The notes: generated from the sequence alone by a model not told the origin. Numbered from the stretch's first letter, positions 46,619 through 55,180 are shown. The stretch: 64,000 nucleotides of DNA from Marinobacter caseinilyticus (GCF_011074955.1 NZ_WUQJ01000020.1:251103-315102), one strand, 5' to 3'. Translations and numbers: made by a program.

Positions 46619-46841
46619 GCGCCTCGATGTGATGTCAGGCGCCACCCTGAACCACTGTCCGGAACGCTGGATTAGCCGAAGGTCTAGGTGCGTTTGCTTG
46701 ACAGTATTGGTCTCGAACGACTTAACTGAGTGGGTGAGCTAGTGAAACCTTATCACCTCACGCCAATCAGTTTATCCAATAATAATAAAGGCTTGAGCCA
46801 TAACTGTGGGCTCTCGGCCGAACCAAGGTGGTGCCTATTCT
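46619..46841. other. Remainder of gap between gluconate and Liv operons
   Basis: The full gap (46536-46841, 306 bp) lies between divergent operons. Outside the GntR operator-promoter and the TTGACA promoter (46698-46727), I see only an A/T-rich leader (about 46770-46795) with no gene. A GTG at 46806 extends the ATP-binding gene in frame but is probably not the start. Confidence 0.5.
46698..46727 (+). promoter_or_regulatory. Sigma-70-type promoter of the Liv-type operon
   Basis: A consensus -35 TTGACA (46698-46703) is followed after 18 bp by TTAACT (46722-46727) as a weak -10. It would start transcription about 105 bp before the LivG-like start. No operator palindrome was found in the leader. 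Confidence 0.45.
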
Positions 46842-47615
46842 GTGAGTGACAGTCATCAGGAAGCGTCCAGTATTCTCGAAACCCGGGGCCTGACCAAGGA
46901 CTTCAAAGGGTTCACTGCCGTCAAGAACGTCGACCTCGCCGTGCGCCGAGGTACCATTCACGCCATCATTGGCCCCAACGGTGCCGGCAAGACCACCTTC
47001 TTCAATCTGCTGACCAAATTTCTGACCCCCACCGCCGGGGCCATTATTTACGACGGCACCGACATTACCCGCCACCGGCCAGCGGACATTGCCCAGAACG
47101 GCCTGGTCCGCTCGTTTCAGATTTCAGCGGTGTTTCCCCACCTTGGCGCCCGCGAAAATGTCCGTATTGCTCTGCAGCGCAAGCTCGGTGTGTCCTACCA
47201 CTTCTGGCGCCCGATCAAAGTTCTCGACCAGCTCAATGAAGAGGCTCAGGGCCTGCTGGAGCAAGTAGGGTTGGGCGAATTTGGCGACACCCTGGCGGTG
47301 GAGTTGGCCTACGGCCAGAAGCGTGCGCTCGAGATTGCCACCACCGTGGCCTTGCAGCCCAGGCTGATGCTGCTGGATGAGCCAACCCAGGGCATGAGTG
47401 CGGAAGACGTTGGCACTGTGACCGAGTTGATCAAGCGAGTCGTCGAAGGCCGAACGATCGTGATGGTGGAACACAACCTGAGCGTTGTGTCTTCGCTCGC
47501 CGATACGATTACGGTGTTGAACCGGGGCGAAATTCTTGCCGAAGGCGACTACGACGCGGTATCAAACGACCCGGCGGTGATGGAAGCCTACATGGGGACC
47601 TCCGATGCCCACTGA
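46842..47615 (+). CDS. ABC transporter ATP-binding protein, LivG-like
   Basis: From GTG at 46842 the protein has 257 residues. Walker A is GPNGAGKTT, the family signature is ELAYGQKRALEIA in place of LSGGQ (usual for LivG), and Walker B is LMLLDEPTQGM, with the switch His in VMVEHNLSV. It powers import by the membrane subunits at 49762 and 50666. An earlier GTG at 46806 is possible. It overlaps the LivF-like gene by 11 bp. Confidence 0.9.
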   Translation: MSDSHQEASSILETRGLTKDFKGFTAVKNVDLAVRRGTIHAIIGPNGAGKTTFFNLLTKFLTPTAGAIIYDGTDITRHRPADIAQNGLVRSFQISAVFPHLGARENVRIALQRKLGVSYHFWRPIKVLDQLNEEAQGLLEQVGLGEFGDTLAVELAYGQKRALEIATTVALQPRLMLLDEPTQGMSAEDVGTVTELIKRVVEGRTIVMVEHNLSVVSSLADTITVLNRGEILAEGDYDAVSNDPAVMEAYMGTSDAH

Positions 47616-48315
47616 CGAGCTGTTACGTATTGAAAATCTGCATGCCTGGTATGGCGAGTCCCATATCCTCCATGGCATCGACCTGACCGTTCACAAGGGC
47701 GAAGTAATTACACTGTTGGGGCGCAATGGCTCCGGTCGCACCACCACATTGAAGGCCATTCTGGGCTTGGTGGGGCGCCGTACCGGGTCAATACGGCTCA
47801 GTGGCACCGAAGTCATCGACATGCCCACCCATCGTATTGCCCACGTCGGCCGCCTCGGCTACTGCCCGGAAGAGCGGGGCATTTTTGCCAGCCTCAACGT
47901 CGATGAAAATCTCGAACTGCCGCCGACACTGGCCGAAGGCGGTATGTCCATTGACGACATTTACACCATGTTCCCGAACCTGAAGGAACGTCGTTCCAGC
48001 CAGGGCTCCAAACTGTCCGGCGGGGAACAGCAGATGCTGGCCATCGCCCGCATCCTGCGTACCGGCGCCACCCTGCTGTTACTGGATGAAATCACCGAGG
48101 GCCTGGCGCCCGTGATCCTGAAAACCCTGAGCACCGTGATCCGCGATTTACGGGAACAGGGGTTCACCATAGTGCTGGTGGAGCAGAATTTTCATTTTGC
48201 CGCGCCACTGGCAGACCGTCATTACGTCATTGAGCATGGCCGCGTCGTCGAGCAGATCGATGCGGCGGAGCTTGAGGAAAAGCAAGAGCAGTTGAACAGG
48301 CACCTCAGTGTCTGA
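47605..48315 (+). CDS. ABC transporter ATP-binding protein, LivF-like, with variant Walker A
   Basis: The 236-residue protein has the LivF layout, but its Walker A reads GRNGSGRTT: Arg45 stands where Lys normally binds the ATP phosphates. The signature LSGGEQQMLAIARIL is intact, and Walker B reads LLLLDEITEGLAP, with Ile for the usual Pro. It may be a weak or non-hydrolysing ATPase paired with a competent LivG-like partner. The ATG lies within the end of the previous gene. Confidence 0.88.
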   Translation: MPTDELLRIENLHAWYGESHILHGIDLTVHKGEVITLLGRNGSGRTTTLKAILGLVGRRTGSIRLSGTEVIDMPTHRIAHVGRLGYCPEERGIFASLNVDENLELPPTLAEGGMSIDDIYTMFPNLKERRSSQGSKLSGGEQQMLAIARILRTGATLLLLDEITEGLAPVILKTLSTVIRDLREQGFTIVLVEQNFHFAAPLADRHYVIEHGRVVEQIDAAELEEKQEQLNRHLSV

Positions 48316-48456
48316 TCCAAGGACCCGGATGCGGTCCGAACGCGAGCTATCGGGAACAACCGATAACGGAATCGGGTTCGTTAAAACCGGACTCAGTATG
48401 AAAGTACTCGTTTCTAATGACACTCGTTTCTAATAACAACAGGGGTAATAAATATT
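48316..48456 (+). other. Structured leader before binding-protein gene
   Basis: This 141-bp gap holds two short hairpins (GGACC/GGTCC, 48321-48337; TATCGG/CCGATA, 48348-48365) and a 16-bp tandem direct repeat with one mismatch: ACTCGTTTCTAATGAC (48406-48421) and ACTCGTTTCTAATAAC (48422-48437). Such leaders often adjust expression of the binding protein relative to the ATPases, but no known riboswitch is recognised. Confidence 0.5.
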
Positions 48457-49671
48457 ATGAATCATCTACTTAAGGGTATTGTCGGGGCCATCGGCCTCGC
48501 GACCGCCGCGCTGCCGCTCGCAGCCGGTGCAGCGCTTTCCGATGACAAGGTCAAGATCGGGGTGCTCAGCGATATGTCCGGTGTTTACAAGGCACTGGAA
48601 GGCCCTGGGGCAGTGATTGCCGCCCAGATGGCTATCGAAGATTTCGGCGGCAAAGTGCTCGGTAAAGACATCGAAGTGATCTCCGCCGACCACCAGAACA
48701 AGCCTGACATTGGCGCCAGCACTGCCCGCGAATGGATCGATGCCAAACAGGTCGACATGATTACCGGGCTGGATAACTCAGCGGTCGGTTTGGCGGTTCA
48801 GGGCCTGGCCAAAGACAAGAAAATCATCACCATCAACACCGGCGCCGGCTCCTCTGCACTGACAGAAGAACAGTGTTCGCCATATGGCATTCACTACGTC
48901 TATGACACCTATGCGCTGCCGGTCGGTACCGCCACCGCCATCGTCAATAACGGCGGCAAGAAATGGTTCTTCATTACCGCGGACTATGCCTTCGGACACT
49001 CACTGACCGGCAATACCTCCAAGGTAGTGGAAAGTCTCGGTGGTGAAGTCGTGGGCAACGTCAATGCACCGCTCAGCACCAACGATTTCTCCTCCTATCT
49101 GTTGCAGGCACAGTCCTCCGGCGCGGATGTCATTGGCCTGTCCAATGCGGGTCAGGACACCGTGAACTCCATCAAACAGGCTAACCAGTTCCGCATTGTC
49201 CAGAGCGGTCAGAAACTGGCCGGCATGCTGGTGTTCATCAGTGACATCCAGAGCATGGGACTCGACATCGCGCAAGGGCTGCAGTTCACCGTTGCGTTCG
49301 TGTGGAACCAGAACGAGGAGACCGAAGCCTGGTCACGTAAGTTCTATGACCGGCACGGTGCTATGCCCACCATGATTCATGCCGGCGTTTACTCGGCAGT
49401 CACCCATTACCTGAAAGCCGTTAAGGAACTCGGTTCCGACGATGGCGACGCCGTCCGTAAGAAGCTGGGCGAAATGGAACTGAACGACTTCTTCGTGAAG
49501 GGCGGCAAGATCGCCGCGAACGGTTCCATGCTGCACGACATGTACCTGGTTGAGGCGAAAAAACCTGAAGAGTCCACTGAGGAGTGGGATCTGCTGAAAG
49601 TGGTTTCAACGATTCCGGCCGACAAAGCGTTTATTTCCATGTCAGACACGGTCTGCTCATTGGTTAACTAA
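48457..49671 (+). CDS. Branched-chain-type ABC substrate-binding protein
   Basis: The 404-residue protein has a signal peptide (IVGAIGLATAALPLAAGAA) and the type I periplasmic-binding fold (VKIGVLSDMSGVYKALEGPGAVIAAQMAIEDFGG; ISADHQNKPDIGASTAREWID; ITADYAFGHSLTGNTSKVVESLGGEVVG). Relatives carry branched-chain amino acids, amides or aromatic acids; the ligand here cannot be told. AGGGG lies 12 nt before the ATG. It sits between the ATPase and permease genes. Confidence 0.88.
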   Translation: MNHLLKGIVGAIGLATAALPLAAGAALSDDKVKIGVLSDMSGVYKALEGPGAVIAAQMAIEDFGGKVLGKDIEVISADHQNKPDIGASTAREWIDAKQVDMITGLDNSAVGLAVQGLAKDKKIITINTGAGSSALTEEQCSPYGIHYVYDTYALPVGTATAIVNNGGKKWFFITADYAFGHSLTGNTSKVVESLGGEVVGNVNAPLSTNDFSSYLLQAQSSGADVIGLSNAGQDTVNSIKQANQFRIVQSGQKLAGMLVFISDIQSMGLDIAQGLQFTVAFVWNQNEETEAWSRKFYDRHGAMPTMIHAGVYSAVTHYLKAVKELGSDDGDAVRKKLGEMELNDFFVKGGKIAANGSMLHDMYLVEAKKPEESTEEWDLLKVVSTIPADKAFISMSDTVCSLVN

Positions 49672-49693
49672 CGCACTGGTATTTTGATCATGC

Positions 49694-49727
49694 CCTCCAG
49701 ACTTCTGCTATCGCCGGAGTCTGGAGG
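49694..49727 (+). terminator. Hairpin after binding-protein gene
   Basis: CCTCCAGACT (49694-49703) and AGTCTGGAGG (49718-49727) form a perfect 10-bp stem with a 14-nt loop, 23 bp after the stop. No T-run follows. Its place fits partial termination or 3' protection that keeps binding-protein mRNA more abundant than the permease message. Confidence 0.6.
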
Positions 49728-49761
49728 CCTAAGTTTCATCCGGCGGTAAGGAGTAATCGAC

Positions 49762-50658
49762 GTGTCGATCCAGGTCATCCTGGCCCAAGCGCTGCTGGGG
49801 CTCAATGCTGGAGTGTTCTACGCCATGCTGAGTCTTGGTTTGGCGGTGATATTCGGGCTGCTCAACATTATCAATTTCGCTCATGGGGCGATGTATATGC
49901 TGGGCGCTTTTATCGCGCTGGTCGGCTACTCCTACCTTGACCAATGGTTTGGCATCGGTCTGGAAGTCGGGTTCTGGCCGTCACTGATTCTGGCACCACT
50001 GGTGGTCGGGGGACTCGGTATCCTGATCGAGCGCACCATGCTGAAGCGGCTCTACAAACTTGATCATATTTACGGTTTGCTACTGACCTTCGGTATTACC
50101 CTGATTCTTCAGGGCCTGTTTTCCAACTATTTCAACGTCTCCGGGACACCTTATCCCGGCCAGCCCGATGCCCTGAGCGGTGTCGTGAATCTGGGTTTTA
50201 TGTACTTTCCTACGTACCGGTTGTTTGCCATTGTGTTCTCCCTCGTGGTCTGCTTCACAACTTGGTACTTCATTGAGCACACCAAGTTGGGCTCCCGGCT
50301 GCGCGCCGGCGTCGAAAACCCCCAACTGACACAAGCCTTTGGGCTCAATGTGCCATTGATGATCACCCTGACTTTCGGTTTCGGTTGTGGCCTGGCAGGT
50401 CTCGCCGGGGTCCTGGCGGCACCGATCTATTCGGTCAGCCCCCTGATGGGCGCCGATTTGATCATCGTGGTATTCGCGGTGGTGGTCATTGGTGGTATGG
50501 GCTCGATTATGGGGGCCATTCTCTCTGGCCTGGCCCTCGGTCTGGTTGAGGGGCTGACCAAAGTGATTTACCCACCCGCCGCCAGCACGGTCATTTTTTT
50601 CCTGATGGTGCTGGTGCTGCTGTTCCGGCCCGCCGGACTGTTTGGCAAGGAGAAGTGA
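49762..50658 (+). CDS. ABC transporter permease, LivH-like
   Basis: The 298-residue permease has about eight spans and LivH hallmarks (LGLAVIFGLLNIINFAHGAMYMLGAF; RLRAGVENPQLTQAFGLNV; VVVIGGMGSIMGAILSGLALGLVEGL). GTG at 49762 has AAGGAG upstream. It forms the membrane pore with the LivM-like gene 7 bp downstream. Confidence 0.9.
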   Translation: MSIQVILAQALLGLNAGVFYAMLSLGLAVIFGLLNIINFAHGAMYMLGAFIALVGYSYLDQWFGIGLEVGFWPSLILAPLVVGGLGILIERTMLKRLYKLDHIYGLLLTFGITLILQGLFSNYFNVSGTPYPGQPDALSGVVNLGFMYFPTYRLFAIVFSLVVCFTTWYFIEHTKLGSRLRAGVENPQLTQAFGLNVPLMITLTFGFGCGLAGLAGVLAAPIYSVSPLMGADLIIVVFAVVVIGGMGSIMGAILSGLALGLVEGLTKVIYPPAASTVIFFLMVLVLLFRPAGLFGKEK

Positions 50659-50665
50659 GCCCATC

Positions 50666-51580
50666 ATGATGAACCGTGTCCTATTTATTTTTATGCTGAT
50701 TGCCGGTATGACGGCACCGTTCTATGCGTACCCGGTGTTTGTCATGGACCTGCTGTGTTTTGCGCTGTTTGCTTGCGCCTTCAACCTGCTGCTGGGTTAC
50801 GCCGGTCTGCTGTCGTTTGGCCATGCTGCCTTTTTTGGCGGTGCCGCCTACATTGCCGGCCATGTGATCAAGGCCTGGGGCTTTCCGCCACTGGCGGGCA
50901 TTTTGACCGGCACCGTCTTTGCCATGGTACTGGGAGCAGCGTTTGGCTACCTCGCCATCCGCCGTCAGGGCATTTACTTTGCCATGGTGACCCTGGCACT
51001 GGCGCAGATCATCTACTTCATGGCCCTGCAACTGCCCTTTACCGGTGGCGAAAACGGCCTCCAGGGCATTCCACGAGGCCAATTGCTGGGCTTTTTGGAC
51101 CTCGGCAACCCGTTGATCATGTACTACTTCGTTTTCGTCATTTTCCTGATCGGCTTTGGCTTGATTTACCGCACCATTCACTCGCCATTTGGTGAGGTGC
51201 TGCAAGCCATTCGTGAGAATGAGGACCGGGCATTGTCGCTGGGTTACGACGTTGACCGCTTTAAACTGCTGGCGTTTGTCATCTCCGCAACCCTGGCGGG
51301 GCTGGCCGGCGCCACCAAAGCCGTGGTCTTCCAGTTTGCCTCGCTGACAACCGCACACTGGCAAACCTCTGGCGAAGTCATCCTGATGACGCTCGTGGGC
51401 GGTCTTGGAACTGTATTCGGTCCGGTGGTCGGGGCCATTACTGTGGCCGCACTCAGCCATGAGCTGGGCTCGTTCGGGTCATGGGTGCAGGTCATCCTGG
51501 GCACCATCTTTGTGGTCTGCGTGTTGGTGTTCCGACGCGGGATCATTGGTGAGCTGGAACGGGTTACTCGCAAACGCTGA
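50666..51580 (+). CDS. ABC transporter permease, LivM-like
   Basis: From the ATG at 50666 the protein has 304 residues, about eight spans and the LivM pattern (LLLGYAGLLSFGHAAFFGGAAYIAG; AIRRQGIYFAMVTLALAQIIYFM; AIRENEDRALSLGYDV; LVGGLGTVFGPVVGA). AAGGAG is 13 nt upstream, inside the LivH-like end; an ATG at 50669 is also possible. It is the last gene of the operon. Confidence 0.9.
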   Translation: MMNRVLFIFMLIAGMTAPFYAYPVFVMDLLCFALFACAFNLLLGYAGLLSFGHAAFFGGAAYIAGHVIKAWGFPPLAGILTGTVFAMVLGAAFGYLAIRRQGIYFAMVTLALAQIIYFMALQLPFTGGENGLQGIPRGQLLGFLDLGNPLIMYYFVFVIFLIGFGLIYRTIHSPFGEVLQAIRENEDRALSLGYDVDRFKLLAFVISATLAGLAGATKAVVFQFASLTTAHWQTSGEVILMTLVGGLGTVFGPVVGAITVAALSHELGSFGSWVQVILGTIFVVCVLVFRRGIIGELERVTRKR

Positions 51581-51600
51581 GGATTGAGCCAAAACGGGCT

Positions 51601-51635
51601 GGCCGCGACCGAGGGGCAAGTCGGTCGGCGCGGCC
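51601..51635. terminator. Strong hairpin between convergent genes
   Basis: GGCCGCGACCGA (51601-51612), an 8-nt loop, and TCGGTCGGCGCGGCC (51621-51635) form a 12-bp stem with a 3-nt bulge. It lies between the LivM-like stop and the end of the convergent TPR/barrel gene. It lacks a T-run but is well placed as a two-way barrier. Confidence 0.55.
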
Positions 51636-51669
51636 GTATCCGGCGCTTGGGTATTGCGCTGGTAAATCT

Positions 51670-52998
51670 TTAAAATCGGACCGTAACACCCGCGGTAACA
51701 CTGTGACGCCCGTATTGGTAACGCTCAATATTACTGTCGTTGTCGGCTTGATTCGCCTCAATGAGCATGGCGACTGTTTTGCTGACGGCATAGGACGCCC
51801 CCAGCGAAAGGTCGTAACGGGTGTCCTCCCGTCTGATGATAAGCACGCCATCCGGGACCTGGAGGCGGTGAGGCGTTCGATAATAGCTGTATCGAACCTC
51901 GGCTGCCGATGTCAGTGTTAATTGGGGTGTGACGGCAAATTCGAGTTTGGCCTTCACCCCCTGCCGTAAGGGCGAGACACTGAAATACTCGCGCCCAGTA
52001 TCGAGGTTTTTCCGGTCATCGTACACAACGCGATAGCGCAGCGAGCCCGTCCAACCCGAGGCGGACGCTTGGTAACGCGCATCGACTTGGTACTGTTGAC
52101 CACGGTATGCCTCCCATTCGGGTTGCGGATAAATCTGTTTAACTTCACCCTCAACACGGCAGCGCTCAGAGTTTGCTAACCCCAGGCAGTCCTGGCGCTT
52201 GAGTCCGAAAACCAACCGCGCACGGCCCTCACGCGTTTTGCCCCCAAGCCAAATGTAGTCACCACCAAGGCCGGCATGAATCCGCCCGAAACCGGTTTGC
52301 TGAACCCAGCCAGTCTCCGCCTGGATTATTTGTGTATCAAAATCACTGTCTGCGGGGTAGTGACGGGCATACAGTTTTACGTCCTGGCGAAAGCCTGCCT
52401 TGCGGCTACCGTAGATCAGGCCGGAGACAGCGCCGACACTTTCCAGGAACCCACCCTCAATAGCCGTGGCGGCGCTGTCCGGGAACAGTGCAATATTATC
52501 TTCATAGCCTGCATTGACCGAAGCCAGACCGATCCAGCGTTGTGGCGGGCGCGGCTCGGCTAATTTAACATCAAGACGCTTCAGCTGAGTCCTAGCCAGA
52601 GTTTCGAGTTTCGGCTCTGGATTGGCCATGAGCACACGCTGAAAGGCACGATCCGCTCTCGGCAGGTCTTGTTGCGCCAGTGCTACCAGACCAATATTGT
52701 AGAAGGCCAGCGCTTCCTGCCTGGAACCCATCAACCGTTGGAAAGTGGCAGCGGCCTTGTCGTACTGTTTGAGTTGGAAATAGACGACGCCAAGGTTGTA
52801 GGTAAGTGCTTTCGAATCCAGACCCAGTCCGTCTGCAGCCTCAAGATAGTCACGCGCCTGTTGAAGATCACCCCGATTGAACGCCTCAATGCCGGCCTTG
52901 AAGAAATTCTGCCCATTGGCAGGCGCACTGTGAGCATCCGCACCAGGCACTAACCAAAAGGTGATCACTACGAGGGTTACATGCAAAAACCTGGGCAA
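51670..52998 (-). CDS. TPR plus C-terminal beta-barrel outer-membrane protein
   Basis: The 442-residue protein has a signal peptide (FLHVTLVVITFWLVPGADA), tetratricopeptide repeats at about 33-130 (FFKAGIEAFNRGDLQQARDYLEAAD; LTYNLGVVYFQLKQYDKAAATFQRL), then a region of alternating aromatic beta strands from about 165 ending in VTAGVTVRF, the terminal Phe typical of outer-membrane barrels. The layout resembles DUF560/Slam-like proteins, but I do not claim that family. The start is TTG with AGGAG 7 nt upstream. It follows the acidic exported protein on the minus strand, after 182 bp. Confidence 0.75.
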   Translation of the reverse strand: MPRFLHVTLVVITFWLVPGADAHSAPANGQNFFKAGIEAFNRGDLQQARDYLEAADGLGLDSKALTYNLGVVYFQLKQYDKAAATFQRLMGSRQEALAFYNIGLVALAQQDLPRADRAFQRVLMANPEPKLETLARTQLKRLDVKLAEPRPPQRWIGLASVNAGYEDNIALFPDSAATAIEGGFLESVGAVSGLIYGSRKAGFRQDVKLYARHYPADSDFDTQIIQAETGWVQQTGFGRIHAGLGGDYIWLGGKTREGRARLVFGLKRQDCLGLANSERCRVEGEVKQIYPQPEWEAYRGQQYQVDARYQASASGWTGSLRYRVVYDDRKNLDTGREYFSVSPLRQGVKAKLEFAVTPQLTLTSAAEVRYSYYRTPHRLQVPDGVLIIRREDTRYDLSLGASYAVSKTVAMLIEANQADNDSNIERYQYGRHSVTAGVTVRF

Positions 52999-53180
52999 AA
53001 GCTGGCTCCTGAAACAGGCAAGCCCCGCGGCGGCAACAGCGCCTGAGGAGATATTCCTCTCTCATCGGAGACACCGGTCAGGGACGGCTATTATTAGAAC
53101 CGCTGAGTATAGCAGTGTAATGGCGTGGAAAAATCAACTGAATGGATGAGTGGTTGGCGCGCCCTTGACCGGATAACCCC

Positions 53181-53642
53181 TCATTGAAGTTCAGTGGCCT
53201 TCGGTTTGAGCGACTCGGACTCGAGAATCTGCAAATCAATCTCGCCCGTACCCGGCAACGCCAGATCCGGACTCTCCAAGCTAGGAACATCCAAGCCCGG
53301 CTGGCTGATTTCAAGTTCGTCGGACAGTTCACCCGGCAACTCTACATTAAGAGCATCCCGCGACTCTCGCGCCTGTTCAGCAACGGACTCTTCGAGACTC
53401 CGGGCATCATCAATGATATCTCCGGCATTCAATTCGTCAACGCTCACAGACTCCGGTGATTCGTCCAAAGACGACGGCAATTCAAGTTGCTGGACGAAGG
53501 TCTCGTTCAGAGCCTCGTCGTCCGCCACCATCCTCATGGTGACACCAAGATCTTCCTCGGCCGCCGCGGTGCCGCAAGTTGAAAGCAACACAATAACGGT
53601 GACCGATAACGCGACGCTTTTGGTAGCACTGGCTTTGATCAT
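53181..53642 (-). CDS. Acidic exported protein coupled to anti-sigma gene
   Basis: The 153-residue protein has a signal peptide (SVALSVTVIVLLSTCGTAAA-EE), after which it is dominated by Glu, Asp, Ser and Leu with no Cys and no membrane span. It looks partly disordered. No family is recognised. Its ATG overlaps the anti-sigma stop (ATGA), so it is translated with it and is probably a third component of the sigma system, possibly a periplasmic partner of the anti-sigma sensor domain. That role is inference. Confidence 0.75.
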   Translation of the reverse strand: MIKASATKSVALSVTVIVLLSTCGTAAAEEDLGVTMRMVADDEALNETFVQQLELPSSLDESPESVSVDELNAGDIIDDARSLEESVAEQARESRDALNVELPGELSDELEISQPGLDVPSLESPDLALPGTGEIDLQILESESLKPKATELQ

Positions 53643-54313
53643 GATGAAGGCTCCTTGTTCCTGCTGATGGCCGTGCGGAACGTCTTTCGCTTGGACCCAT
53701 CGTCCAGGTGGGCTACCAGCGTTCCAGATCCTGGAAATAAAACATTGAGCGGCAGGGCCAGCACGTTATCGCCCTGCTTTAGATTCACTTTCCAGCTCAC
53801 ATTGCGGCGCCCCGGAAATGGGGCCAGTTCAACATTCGCGGGTAACTCCAGCGTTAACGTGACGCCGTCCATTGCCTGCCGGGAGTTGAACGCCAGTTTA
53901 ACCGTCTGGAGCCCAGACTCCACGTGGGCATCGTCGGTTCCGGGCTGTGCGCTCGTGGCGGCGATTTCCGGAACGGTTTCCAGATTGCTATTCGGGCCGA
54001 GGTGCAGGCCAATATAAACACCCAAGGCCAAAATCGCGGCGACCGCCGCTCCCATAGCAGGAAACGCCCAGGCTCGGCGACCGACTGCCCCCTGGCTCAT
54101 GGTTGCTGCCTGCAAAACCCGGAACTCAAAATCGGGACTCGGCTCAGGAATGGCCTGGGCACCAAACAGATCCCGCAGTTGACGTTGTTCTTGCCATAGC
54201 AACGCACACTCGCGGCATTCGGCCGCGTGCGCTTTCAGTTTATTTTCCAAACCAGACGAAGCGTCGTCCTGGTTCAGAATCTCAATGTCTTCACGAAACT
54301 GATGACAGTTCAT
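53639..54313 (-). CDS. Zinc-finger anti-sigma factor, membrane-anchored
   Basis: The 224-residue protein starts with a ZAS-type zinc-finger domain: His29, Cys33 and Cys36 form HxxxCxxC (HAAECREC). A single span (about 83-106) and a periplasmic domain of about 115 residues follow. Such proteins hold an ECF sigma factor until an envelope signal releases it. It starts 33 bp after the sigma gene and is coupled by ATGA to the acidic exported protein. The periplasmic domain (NSRQAMDGVTLTLELPANVE onward) looks beta-rich and is not one I recognise. Confidence 0.85.
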   Translation of the reverse strand: MNCHQFREDIEILNQDDASSGLENKLKAHAAECRECALLWQEQRQLRDLFGAQAIPEPSPDFEFRVLQAATMSQGAVGRRAWAFPAMGAAVAAILALGVYIGLHLGPNSNLETVPEIAATSAQPGTDDAHVESGLQTVKLAFNSRQAMDGVTLTLELPANVELAPFPGRRNVSWKVNLKQGDNVLALPLNVLFPGSGTLVAHLDDGSKRKTFRTAISRNKEPSS

Positions 54314-54346
54314 GGCACCTACCTCTTACTCTAAACGCTGTCGCAG

Positions 54347-54910
54347 TTAAAAAGGTTCCATTTCTTTTTGAAGTCGCTCGCGTAACAGAGCCCTGCTCCG
54401 ATGCAGTCTTGATTTTACCGTGCCAACCGGCACGTCGAGTACGTGGGCAATATCTTCCTGACGCCAGCCATCGGCGTCGTGCAGCAATATCAACGTGCGT
54501 TGATCGGGCGACAAATCGCCCAGAAGTCGGTTCAGTGTTTCTTTTAACTGCATCTGGTCTATGCCTGCCGAGGCGTCCGGACCGGCCTCACCCAAGGACT
54601 CCATAAACGAGGTCTCTCGATCCGCACTCACCAATGTGCCGGCATTGACTTCTCGTCGCCGCGCCTGCTTGCGGGTTAAATCCACAAAATGGCGATACAG
54701 CACTCGGTTCAGCCAGGGCCTGAGCTGCTCAACACCTTCCAGCTCGTCGAGCCGTGGGAACAGTTTTACAACGACATCCTGCACCAGATCTTCCGCATCC
54801 TGCTGCTGACCGGTAAGACGGTACGCGAATTGGTACAACAATCTCAGGTTAGGCTGGACAAGGCGCTCAAAGCGCTTGGTCCGGGATGGTCGGAAGGGCA
54901 ACAAGGTCAA
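54347..54910 (-). CDS. ECF-family RNA polymerase sigma factor
   Basis: The 187-residue sigma factor has region 2 (LLYQFAYRLTGQQQDAEDLVQDVVVKLF) and region 4 (LSPDQRTLILLHDADGWRQEDIAHVLDVPVGTVKSRLHRSRALL) joined by a Gly/Asp-rich linker. The start is TTG with GAGG 8 nt upstream. It heads an operon with its anti-sigma factor and is divergent from the lipase gene, whose promoter region has an ECF-like signature. Confidence 0.9.
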   Translation of the reverse strand: MTLLPFRPSRTKRFERLVQPNLRLLYQFAYRLTGQQQDAEDLVQDVVVKLFPRLDELEGVEQLRPWLNRVLYRHFVDLTRKQARRREVNAGTLVSADRETSFMESLGEAGPDASAGIDQMQLKETLNRLLGDLSPDQRTLILLHDADGWRQEDIAHVLDVPVGTVKSRLHRSRALLRERLQKEMEPF

Positions 54911-55099
54911 TCGAATTTCCTCGGTAAGTCGATGGCACTGCGTCGGACACGATTATCCAGTCATCTGCACAGCATGTTACCAGTGGTGGCCGCCTAAACG
55001 TAGCCTCAGCGCATTTTCAAAATTGATAACTTTCCCTATATATAAGAATTAGTTAGCGCCATTCGACCAACTTTCTTTCCTTTTTCCATAAAAAAATTT

Positions 55100-55124
55100 G
55101 GAACCAAGGCCATTAGACATACGT
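55100..55124 (+). promoter_or_regulatory. ECF-type promoter of the lipase gene
   Basis: GGAAC (55100-55104) and CGT (55122-55124) are 17 bp apart. A run of seven A and three T lies just before GGAAC, the usual upstream element of ECF promoters. It is 57 bp before the lipase ATG. The sigma-factor gene is divergent, so self-directed control of this operon is likely. I found no matching promoter for the sigma gene itself. Confidence 0.45.
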
Positions 55125-55180
55125 GTTAGCCGCAAAGACACAGGCTGTGTCGCATTACAAAAACCAGAAGAGGATACATC

